Shown here piece by piece: positions 7,901 to 13,656 of a stretch of 17,405 bases of DNA. The first letter of the stretch is position 1, and the number at the start of each line of letters is the position of its first letter. The stretch is from CAYSLC01 sp964431545 (GTDB taxonomy: Bacteria > Desulfobacterota > Desulfobacteria > Desulfobacterales > JAABSP01): positions 1 through 17,405 of the forward strand of contig CAYSLC010000120.1 of assembly GCA_964431545.1 (NCBI GenBank), in the 5' to 3' direction. Under the pieces are notes generated by a model. That model saw only the letters and a program-made list of their open reading frames with translations. It made no database searches and had not been told where the DNA came from. Position numbers and translations under genes: made by a program.

Positions 7901-8437
7901 TGGCAACAGGAACAGAAAAAGCTGGAGGACCTGGTCCGGGAACGGACGGCGGCGCTTTCGGAGGCCAACCAGGACCTCAAGGAGCAGATGGAGAAACGGG
8001 CCCAGGTGGAAAGGGAGTTTTTGCGGGCCCAGTACACCTTCAAGATGGGCAACTGGACCTGGGACGTGGCCGACGGCGGGCTCCGGTGGTCCGAAGGGGT
8101 GTACCGCATCTTCGGCCTCGACCCGGAGACCTTCCCGGCAACATATGAGGCGTTCCTGGAGCGGGTCCATCCCGAGGACCGGGACCGGGTGCGGTCGGAC
8201 GTGGCCGCCGCCCTGGACGGAGAACGGGAGTACAACGTGGTCCACCGGATCCTTTTGCCCGACGACGGCGTGCGATTCGTCCAGGAGCAGGCCGAAGTCT
8301 TCCGGGACGACGGCGGCGCCCCCACCCTGATGGTCGGTTCGGTGCGGGACATCACCGAGTTCCGTCAGCGGGAGACCGAATGCGACGCCCTCCTCGATTC
8401 CCTGAAGAAGGGCGAAGCGGAGGCGGCCCCCCGGTGA
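4949..8437 (+). CDS. CheB-CheR-PAS fusion sensor protein
   Basis: A 1162-residue cytoplasmic fusion. The ATG at 4949 follows AAGGGAGA; the open frame further upstream is low-quality sequence. Residues about 27-210 are a CheB methylesterase domain without a receiver, with triad residues Ser36 (GIGASAGG), His63 (VIQHLSPDY) and Asp154 (SGTGSDGSRG). Residues 230-490 are CheR: the RRVERRM region, TSFFRDP, the SAM-binding GCSTGEEAYSLA (332-343), ATDVDP and SCRNLLIYM. Residues 660-745 form a long heptad-rich coiled coil with repeated NEELQ units, typical of this fusion family. Three PAS-like modules follow (about 745-850, 860-980, 1025-1140), with a second coiled coil at 980-1025. It has no transmembrane segment and no kinase domain; the kinase is supplied by the next gene. 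The ligand and the methylated target are unknown. No chemoreceptor or cheA is nearby, so control of something other than swimming is possible. Confidence 0.92.
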   Translation: MADETHGENPAEETERPEEEGRSRSKPFFIVGIGASAGGLDSLEKFFKNMMDRSGMAFVVIQHLSPDYKSLMVELLSKHTRMKIHRAENDMEVRPDNVYLIPPKKNLSIFKGKLYLMEQEQHGLNLPIDIFLKSLAEDQGESAVGIILSGTGSDGSRGLRSIKEKGGLVLVQDSGSAKFDGMPSSAVSTGLVDYVLPPDKMPQELLRYIEHPYSTRRADQGSAASKKEDYLNNIFLMLKEHTGIDFSMYKMNTVMRRVERRMGINQVEDLETYARFLKESPQEIDTLHRELLIGVTSFFRDPDAYKIIEHTIIPAILNEKGYGSPVRCWVMGCSTGEEAYSLAMLLRSYMENLNKHYDVKIFATDVDPRAIATAGEGSYTQSIVADVPAEMIAKYFTKMGNRFQVNKEIREMVIFAKHNALKDPPFNKIDLISCRNLLIYMTAEAQKKILTYFQFSLNPEGYLFLGSSETVGEFASYFQSLNHRWKIFKYVSDKKMSISDHIGVPPRMVGPIQVRPREESSAHKLRRKIIDTIKDTLIDRYIPPTIAITESNQPLIIFGDVNRYLKIPAGEVDFDVINLLRKDLSPTLGLALHKALKNNEELVYPNVKVKEKGEIAAINLKVIPLTEKATNQRTIVITFEPVEHRGDSEETAEVEGVSVQAEQRIEDLEHELQYTRENLQATIEELETTNEELQATNQELMSANEELQSTNEELQSVNEELITVNAEYQAKIQELVELNDDMDNLLASTDIGTIFLDKNLLIRKFTPAITKTVNLMDMDVGRPINHITHNIDDENLVTDVDGVLKSLIPVEKDVRSQDGRWYLLRIHPYRTKDNYIKGIVITFIDITEKKATEEALTESENMYRAFFRNLPHELAYHKIVLDEEGEPVDFVYIDINEKFEKLFGLDKEKLIGKRVGELHARLKPIRLDWLPDYAEVALTGESIEFEKYLDELEQWFKVTVFSPQRHYFVSYFEDITGIRQQEEAWQQEQKKLEDLVRERTAALSEANQDLKEQMEKRAQVEREFLRAQYTFKMGNWTWDVADGGLRWSEGVYRIFGLDPETFPATYEAFLERVHPEDRDRVRSDVAAALDGEREYNVVHRILLPDDGVRFVQEQAEVFRDDGGAPTLMVGSVRDITEFRQRETECDALLDSLKKGEAEAAPR

Positions 8438-9741
8438 GCCTTCGAAACAAGGACCATCTCCGGAGACTGGCCGAAGAAAGGATCGACACGGATCCCGGCA
8501 TCCGGAAAGCCCTGGAGACCCGGGACCCCGAAGCCCTGGTCCACGAGCTGATCGTCCACCAGATCGAGCTGGAGATCCAGAACGAGGAGCTGCGCGGCGC
8601 CCAGCAGGATCTGCTGGAATCCCGAAACCGGTTCATCACGCTCTACGACTTTTCGCCGGTGGGGTACATGACCCTCGACCGGAACGGGATCCTGCTGGAG
8701 GCCAACCTGACCCTGGCCCGGATGCTGGGGGCGGAGCGGGGCCATCTGAGGAACAAGCCCTTCTCCCTCTACACCGACCCCGCCTTCCATGAGGCCTTTT
8801 ACCTCCACCGCCGGTCGGTGATCGAGGGCAACCGGCCGGGCACCTGCGAGCTGCGGCTGCGCAAGCGGGACAAGGAAACGTTCTTCGGCAAGGTCATCAG
8901 CGCGCCGGTGGAGGACGAACACGGAGAGATCACCATGCTCCGCTCCTCCCTCCTGGACGTCACCGATGAGAAGGCGGCCCGGGAGGCCCTCGACCGGACC
9001 CACGCGCAGCTGGAGGCCAAGGCGGCCGAGCTGGAGGCGGCCAACGCCGAACTCTCCCAGTACGCCTACGTGGTGAGCCACGACCTGAAGGCCCCCATCC
9101 GGGCCGTCCGCAACTACACCAACTTCCTCGCCGAGGAGATCGAACCGACCCTGACCGCCGAGACCCGGGTCTATCTCGACGGGATCCGCCAGGCCCTTTC
9201 CGATGCGGACCGCCTCATCGCCGACGTCCTGGAACTCTCCCGCATCGAACAGCTGTCGGACGCCACGGAATCCGTCGACATCGGTCGGCTTCTGGGGGGA
9301 GTGGTGAAGGAGCTGAAGCCGTCGCCGGACATGGAGGTCGTCCTGATGGACGGGTGGCCGCGGGTGGAGACCCAGCCGGTGCTCCTCAAGCAGATCCTCC
9401 AGAACCTGATCACCAACGCCGTCAAGTTCAACCGATCGACCCCAAAACGGGTGGAGGTCGGGTGGACGTCGGCGGGCGGGGAGGGCCTGGAGATCTACAT
9501 CCGGGACAACGGCATCGGCATCGATCCCAAATTCCACGAACGGATCTTCCGGGTCTTCGACCGGCTCCACACCCGTCAGGAGTACGAAGGGACGGGGATC
9601 GGGCTCTCCATCGTCCGCAAGGCCCTGTCGAAGCTGGGCGGATCGATCCGGATGGCCTCCGCCCCCGGCCGGGGCAGCACCTTCTGGGTCACCCTGCCCA
9701 CGGGCCGGACCCAGGCCCCGGAGGCGGGGGAGACGGGCTGA
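8434..9741 (+). CDS. PAS-domain sensor histidine kinase
   Basis: A 435-residue soluble kinase starting at GTG 8434, overlapping the previous stop as GTGA, which indicates translational coupling. A GGAGG precedes the start at about 11 bases. Residues 1-60 are helical (ALVHELIVHQIELEIQNEEL), a leader common before PAS domains in delta-proteobacterial kinases. A PAS domain spans about 65-178, with a short coiled coil at 180-208. The HisKA H-box is VVSHDLKAPIRA with phospho-acceptor His216. The ATPase domain has N-box NLITNAVKF (324-332), G1 DNGIGID (358-364), F-box IFRVFDRLH and G2 GTGIGLSIV (386-394). All catalytic boxes are intact. There is no receiver domain or response-regulator gene next to it, so the phosphate acceptor must be elsewhere. 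The most likely input is the CheB/CheR/PAS partner encoded just upstream. Confidence 0.92.
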   Translation: MSLRNKDHLRRLAEERIDTDPGIRKALETRDPEALVHELIVHQIELEIQNEELRGAQQDLLESRNRFITLYDFSPVGYMTLDRNGILLEANLTLARMLGAERGHLRNKPFSLYTDPAFHEAFYLHRRSVIEGNRPGTCELRLRKRDKETFFGKVISAPVEDEHGEITMLRSSLLDVTDEKAAREALDRTHAQLEAKAAELEAANAELSQYAYVVSHDLKAPIRAVRNYTNFLAEEIEPTLTAETRVYLDGIRQALSDADRLIADVLELSRIEQLSDATESVDIGRLLGGVVKELKPSPDMEVVLMDGWPRVETQPVLLKQILQNLITNAVKFNRSTPKRVEVGWTSAGGEGLEIYIRDNGIGIDPKFHERIFRVFDRLHTRQEYEGTGIGLSIVRKALSKLGGSIRMASAPGRGSTFWVTLPTGRTQAPEAGETG

Positions 9742-9744
9742 TCC

Positions 9745-10323
9745 GTGTTCGACCACTTCAAGTTCCTGGCGCCCGTCTACGACCGGGTCATGGGCGGGCC
9801 GAACATGGACCGGATGGCGCGCCTGCTCGATCTGCCCACCGAGGGGCGGCTGCTCGACATGGGGGGGGGCACCGGTCGGGTGGTTTCGTCCCTGACCCGG
9901 TCGGCCGGGGCGGTGGTGGTGGGGGATGTCTCCCTGACGATGGTCCGCAAGGCCCGGGAGAAGCCGGGTTTGTATCCGGTCCGGTGCGGGGCCGAGGGGC
10001 TTCCTTTCGGAGACGCCCGGTTCCACCGGTGCCTGGTGGTGGACGCCCTCCACCACTTCCGGTCCCAGGAGGCGGCCGTGGCCGAGCTGGCCCGGGTCCT
10101 CGTTCCCGGCGGGCGCCTGGTGATCGAGGAGCCGGACATCGACCGGTGGATCGTCCGGGCCGTGGCCCTGGGGGAACGGCTCGCCCTCATGGGCAGCCGG
10201 TTCCATCCGCCGGACCGGATCCGGATGATGATGGAGGCCCAGGGGCTCCGGGCCCGGATCATGGAGCGGGACCCGTTCCGGGCCTGGATCGTGGGGGTGA
10301 AGGGCGGGGACCTACCCCTGTAG
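9745..10323 (+). CDS. Small class I SAM-dependent methyltransferase
   Basis: A 192-residue protein starting at GTG 9745, three bases after the kinase stop, so probably the last gene of the sensory operon. Motif I is RLLDMGGGTGRV (35-46), motif II/acidic VVGDVS (58-63), the AEGLPFGDARF loop (83-93) and LARVLVPGGRLVIEEPD (115-131). These match the UbiE/Methyltransf_11 group. It is shorter than true UbiE/MenG (about 240-250 residues), so a quinone role is not supported; the substrate is unknown. Its last 12 bases overlap the end of the convergent peroxiredoxin gene. Whether it acts in the same pathway as the sensor pair is open. Confidence 0.85.
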   Translation: MFDHFKFLAPVYDRVMGGPNMDRMARLLDLPTEGRLLDMGGGTGRVVSSLTRSAGAVVVGDVSLTMVRKAREKPGLYPVRCGAEGLPFGDARFHRCLVVDALHHFRSQEAAVAELARVLVPGGRLVIEEPDIDRWIVRAVALGERLALMGSRFHPPDRIRMMMEAQGLRARIMERDPFRAWIVGVKGGDLPL

Positions 10324-10776
10324 GAACCGGATGACCTCCTCGATGTCCGGAATCTCCCGGAGCTGGTAGACCTTGAGCCAGGCGATGTTCCCCGAGGCAT
10401 CCACCACGAAGTTGGCCCGACCCGAGATCCCCTTGTCCTCGATGAAGAGATCGAACTTCCTGGCCACCTCGCCGTGGGGCCAGAAGTCGGCCAGAAGATC
10501 GGTCTGTTCCACCCCCATGTGCTCGGCCCAGGCCTTCTTGGCAGGGGTGCTGTCCACCGAAAGCCCCAGGGCCACGGTGTTGAGGTCCTCCAGGACGGCC
10601 CGTTTCAGCTCCAGCGCCTTCATCTGGATCTCGCAGACCGGGGTAAAGGCGAGGGGATGAAAGGAGACGAGGACCCGCCTCCCCTTGAAGTCGGAAAGCG
10701 AAAGCTCCTTTCCGTATTGGTTGGCCAGCGTAAACGCCGGCGCCGGATCCCCCACCTTGATGGCGATCTCCCTCAT
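10312..10776 (-). CDS. One-cysteine peroxiredoxin (AhpE/BCP-like)
   Basis: A 154-residue thiol peroxidase that reduces hydrogen peroxide or organic peroxides in the cytoplasm. ATG 10776 has AAGGAGG in front; the longer frame upstream is not plausible. The active-site block FHPLAFTPVCEIQM gives the Pro41-Thr45-Cys48 pattern (PxxxTxxC), and Arg120 in GRANFVV is the expected catalytic arginine. Cys48 is the only cysteine, so it must rely on an external thiol for recycling. No thioredoxin or reductase gene is adjacent. It converges on the methyltransferase gene with a 12-base overlap. In an anaerobe it would serve oxygen tolerance, which is inference. Confidence 0.92.
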   Translation of the reverse strand: MREIAIKVGDPAPAFTLANQYGKELSLSDFKGRRVLVSFHPLAFTPVCEIQMKALELKRAVLEDLNTVALGLSVDSTPAKKAWAEHMGVEQTDLLADFWPHGEVARKFDLFIEDKGISGRANFVVDASGNIAWLKVYQLREIPDIEEVIRFLQG

Positions 10777-10910
10777 GGAACACCTCCTTATGGTTCTGGT
10801 CGTGATCGGCTCCGGGCCTTCCCATTGGCGAGCGGATCGATCCGCCGGCGCCCCAATGTCCCCGCGGGCCGCCCCCACGGTTCCACGCGCGCTCCGGCCT
10901 TTTCTGGTAA

Positions 10911-10939
10911 AGGGTAAATGCGGGCATGGGGGATGTCAA
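10911..10939 (-). promoter_or_regulatory. Candidate promoter of the peroxiredoxin gene
   Basis: A perfect TTGACA (10939-10934) on the minus strand, a 17-base spacer and a weak TACCCT (10916-10911) lie between the serC stop and the peroxiredoxin ATG. This implies a leader of about 130 bases and lets the gene be expressed apart from serC. Confidence 0.36.
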
Positions 10940-10960
10940 CGTTCGACCCTAAACCCCTAA

Positions 10961-12049
10961 TCAGCCGTTCTCCTTCTCGAAGGTCCGCATGAAATCGGCC
11001 AAAGCCTCCACCGATTCCTGGGAGGCGGCGTTGTAGATGGAGGCCCGGCACCCGCCCACCGACCGGTGGCCCTTGAGGCCCCCGAGGCCGTTTTCCAGGG
11101 CCGTCTCCACGAACCTTTTTTCCAGGGCTTCCTCGGGCAGGCGGAAGGTCACGTTCATCAGGGACCGGCTGTCGGCGTCCGCCGTGCCCCGGTAGAAGTC
11201 GCTTCCGTCCAGGACCCCGTATAACGTCTCCGCCTTCTTCCGGTTGACCGCCTCCATCTTCGTAAGCCCCCCAACCGTCTCCTCCAGCCACTTGAGGACC
11301 AGCTGGACCGTGTAGACGGCGAAGCAGGGCGGGGTGTTGAACATGGAGTTCTTCTCGGCGTAGGTGGTGTACTTGAGCATGGTGGGCAGGCCGTCGGGGA
11401 CCCGGTCCAAGAGGTCTTGCCGGATGACCGCCAGGCAGACGCCGGCCGGCCCGATGTTCTTCTGGGCCCCGGCGTACATCAGGCCGAAGGGCTTGGGGTC
11501 GAACCGGCGGCAGAGGATGTCCGAGGACATGTCGGCGATCAGCGGCGGGCCGCCGGTCTCCGGGTAGGCCGCCCACTGGGTCCCCTTGATGGTGTTGTTG
11601 GAGGTGATGTGGACGTAGGCCGCCTCCTTGGCATAGGAGATGCCTTTGGGGATGTAGGCGTAGTTGCGGTCCTCGCTCGATGCCGCCACCCGGATCTCCT
11701 TGCCCTGGATCCGGGCCTCCTTGATCGCCTTGGTGGCCCAGGTGCCGGTGTCCACGTAATCCGCGGTCGCGCCGTCGGCCAAAAAGTTCATGGGGATCAT
11801 GGCGAACTGCATGCTGGCGCCGCCCTGGCAGAAGAGGACCTTGTAGTCGTCCCCCAGCCCCATCAGTCGTTTGACCCGGGCGATGGCATCCTCGATGATC
11901 GCGTCGAAGGTCTTGGAACGGTGGCTGATCTCGGTGATGGACATGCCCGTGCCGTCCAGGTCGAGAAAGTTGTCCCGGATCTCCTCGAGCACCGGCAGGG
12001 GCAGGGCCGCCGGGCCGGGGTTGAAATTGTGGATTCGGTGTACCGCCAT
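10961..12049 (-). CDS. serC: Phosphoserine aminotransferase
   Basis: A 362-residue PLP enzyme, the normal SerC length. It converts 3-phosphohydroxypyruvate and glutamate to O-phosphoserine in serine synthesis (and can act in pyridoxal phosphate synthesis). ATG 12049 (MAVHRIHNFNPGPAALP) follows GAGGAGG at 8 bases; an earlier ATG (12079) lacks both family similarity and a better ribosome site. Key blocks are NFNPGPAALP at the N-terminus, the phosphate-binding FCQGGASMQF (73-82), the internal STDxSS-like ADMSSDILCRR, and the PLP lysine Lys197 in AGAQKNIGPAG. The C-terminal GHRSVGGCRASIYNA is also typical. serA and serB are not nearby. It probably has its own promoter and is separated from the peroxiredoxin gene by about 185 bases. 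Confidence 0.96.
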   Translation of the reverse strand: MAVHRIHNFNPGPAALPLPVLEEIRDNFLDLDGTGMSITEISHRSKTFDAIIEDAIARVKRLMGLGDDYKVLFCQGGASMQFAMIPMNFLADGATADYVDTGTWATKAIKEARIQGKEIRVAASSEDRNYAYIPKGISYAKEAAYVHITSNNTIKGTQWAAYPETGGPPLIADMSSDILCRRFDPKPFGLMYAGAQKNIGPAGVCLAVIRQDLLDRVPDGLPTMLKYTTYAEKNSMFNTPPCFAVYTVQLVLKWLEETVGGLTKMEAVNRKKAETLYGVLDGSDFYRGTADADSRSLMNVTFRLPEEALEKRFVETALENGLGGLKGHRSVGGCRASIYNAASQESVEALADFMRTFEKENG

Positions 12050-12108
12050 CTTCTTTTCCTCCTCATGGTTCAGGGTCATTCGATAATCTTCTCAAAACCA
12101 AACCCGAC

Positions 12109-12137
12109 ATTTGTTCAGATCGGCGGGCGGTTGTCAA
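12109..12137 (-). promoter_or_regulatory. Candidate promoter of serC
   Basis: A perfect TTGACA (12137-12132) on the minus strand with a 17-base spacer to ACAAAT (12114-12109, a weak -10). The leader would be about 55 bases. The A/T-rich stretch 12080-12115 stands out from its GC-rich surroundings, as expected for a promoter. Confidence 0.38.
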
Positions 12138-12245
12138 TGGGAGATTTTGGCGCGGACTCCGGCGGGGGCACCCCGAAAGAACAAAGGCGGGCACCCGGCG
12201 GCCACGCCAGGGTCCCCCCATTCGATCCCCGCCGGTGAATCGGTG

Positions 12246-12275
12246 TTGCGCCGCCGTGCCGAAAATGGTTATCCT
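12246..12275 (+). promoter_or_regulatory. Weak candidate promoter of hisD
   Basis: TTGCGC (12246-12251), an 18-base spacer and TATCCT (12270-12275) lie about 83 bases before the hisD ATG. The match is partial. The stretch has no His-codon-rich leader peptide or attenuator, and nothing else recognisable was seen between 12138 and 12357. Confidence 0.28.
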
Positions 12276-12357
12276 GGGTCCGTCGGAATTCCGCCGGTGC
12301 CGCCCGAAACATTGGGAGCCGGCGCAACCCCAACCCTGTTGTCGGGAAAGAGAGGCC

Positions 12358-13656
12358 ATGAAGATACACCGATACCCCTCCGACGCCGCCGAGAAACGGA
12401 TCGCCGCCATCGCCGGCCGGGAGCTGGTCTTGAAGAAGAAGGACCTGGCCGCCGTGGCCCGGATCCTGGAGGACGTGAGGAAGAAGGGGGACGAGGCCCT
12501 CATCGGCTACGTCAACCAATTCGACGCGCCGGGCCTGGCCGTCGAAGACCTCCGGGTGACCGAGGACGAGATGGCCGCCGCGGCCGAGGGCCTCGACCCG
12601 TCCTTCACCCGGGCCCTGGACCGGGCCGCCGCCCAGATCGAAGCGCACCACCGCAGACAGCTCCGGCAGTCCTGGATCACCACGGATCGGCCCGGGACCC
12701 TCCTGGGCCAGCTCGTCCGTCCGGTGGAGCGGGCCGGGGTCTACGTCCCCGGCGGGCGGGCCGGGAAGACCCCCCTGGTCTCCTCGGTCCTCATGGGGGT
12801 GATCCCGGCCCGGATCGCCGGGGTCGACCGGGTGGTCATGACCACCCCCCCGACGGCGGAGGGGACGGTGAGCCCCCATCTGCTGGCGGCGGCCGGCAAA
12901 GCCGGCGCCGACGCCGTCTACAAGGCCGGCTCCGCCTGGGCCGTCGGGGCCCTGGCCTACGGCACGGAGACGATCCCCAAGGTGGACGTCATCGTGGGGC
13001 CGGGGAACATCTACGTCACCATCGCCAAGAAGATCGTCTCCGGAACGGTGGGGATCGACATGATCGCCGGCCCCAGCGAGATCCTGGTGATCGCCGACGA
13101 CGGGGCGGTCCCCGAATACGTGGCCGCGGACCTCCTCTCCCAGGCGGAGCACGACGTCCTCTCCTCGGCCATCCTCCTCACCACGTCGGAGCGGCTGGCC
13201 CGGAAGGCGGCCCGGGCCGTCAAGGCCCAGCTCCGGGACCTCTCCAGGGGCGAGACCGCCGCCGAGTCCCTGAAGCGGTACGGCGCCATGCTGGTGGTGC
13301 CGGACCTCCCCACCGCCGTGGACCTGGCCAACCGGATCGCGCCGGAGCACCTGGAACTCCAGGTCCGGGAGCCCTTCGAGCTGCTGGGCGGCATCCGGAA
13401 CGCCGGGGCCGTCTTCCTGGGGAGCCACACCCCGGAGCCGGTGGGCGATTACGTGGCCGGTCCCAACCACGTCCTGCCCACGGCGGGAACGGCCCGGTTC
13501 TCCTCGGCCCTGTCGGTGGACCACTTCATGAAGAAGACGAGCATCATCCACTACAACGAAGCGGCCTTCCGGGCCGAGGCGGACGACATCGTCCGGCTGG
13601 CGGAGATCGAGGGCCTCGACGCCCACGCCAACGCGGTAAAGGTCCGGCTCGGATAG
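12358..13656 (+). CDS. hisD: Histidinol dehydrogenase
   Basis: A 432-residue zinc enzyme that carries out the last two steps of histidine synthesis, oxidising L-histidinol to histidine with two NAD+. ATG 12358 follows AGAGG and gives the standard length. Family residues are all in place: zinc ligands Gln262 and His265 (LLSQAEHDVLSSA), Asp364 (GDYVAGPNH) and His423 (GLDAHANAV), and the catalytic pair Glu330-His331 (IAPEHLEL). NAD-contact segments include PGGRAGKTPLVSS and VGPGNIYV. The usual GGAQA before ALAYGT is GSAWA here, a form I associate with delta-proteobacterial HisD. No other his gene is in the window, so the pathway is dispersed. Its TAG is followed directly by the ATG of the lipoprotein gene, so the two are probably co-transcribed. 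Confidence 0.96.
   Translation: MKIHRYPSDAAEKRIAAIAGRELVLKKKDLAAVARILEDVRKKGDEALIGYVNQFDAPGLAVEDLRVTEDEMAAAAEGLDPSFTRALDRAAAQIEAHHRRQLRQSWITTDRPGTLLGQLVRPVERAGVYVPGGRAGKTPLVSSVLMGVIPARIAGVDRVVMTTPPTAEGTVSPHLLAAAGKAGADAVYKAGSAWAVGALAYGTETIPKVDVIVGPGNIYVTIAKKIVSGTVGIDMIAGPSEILVIADDGAVPEYVAADLLSQAEHDVLSSAILLTTSERLARKAARAVKAQLRDLSRGETAAESLKRYGAMLVVPDLPTAVDLANRIAPEHLELQVREPFELLGGIRNAGAVFLGSHTPEPVGDYVAGPNHVLPTAGTARFSSALSVDHFMKKTSIIHYNEAAFRAEADDIVRLAEIEGLDAHANAVKVRLG

Noticed and set aside
6317..8245. A 642-codon minus-strand frame inside the CheB/CheR gene
   Set aside because: It is a shadow of the repetitive coiled-coil codons (repeated VGGLEFL-like strings) with no independent signal.
8365..10206. 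A 613-codon minus-strand frame across the kinase and methyltransferase genes
   Set aside because: It crosses two well-supported genes on the other strand and shows no domain or ribosome site.
12138..12357. A histidine attenuator or leader peptide before hisD
   Set aside because: No run of His codons and no terminator/antiterminator pair can be seen.
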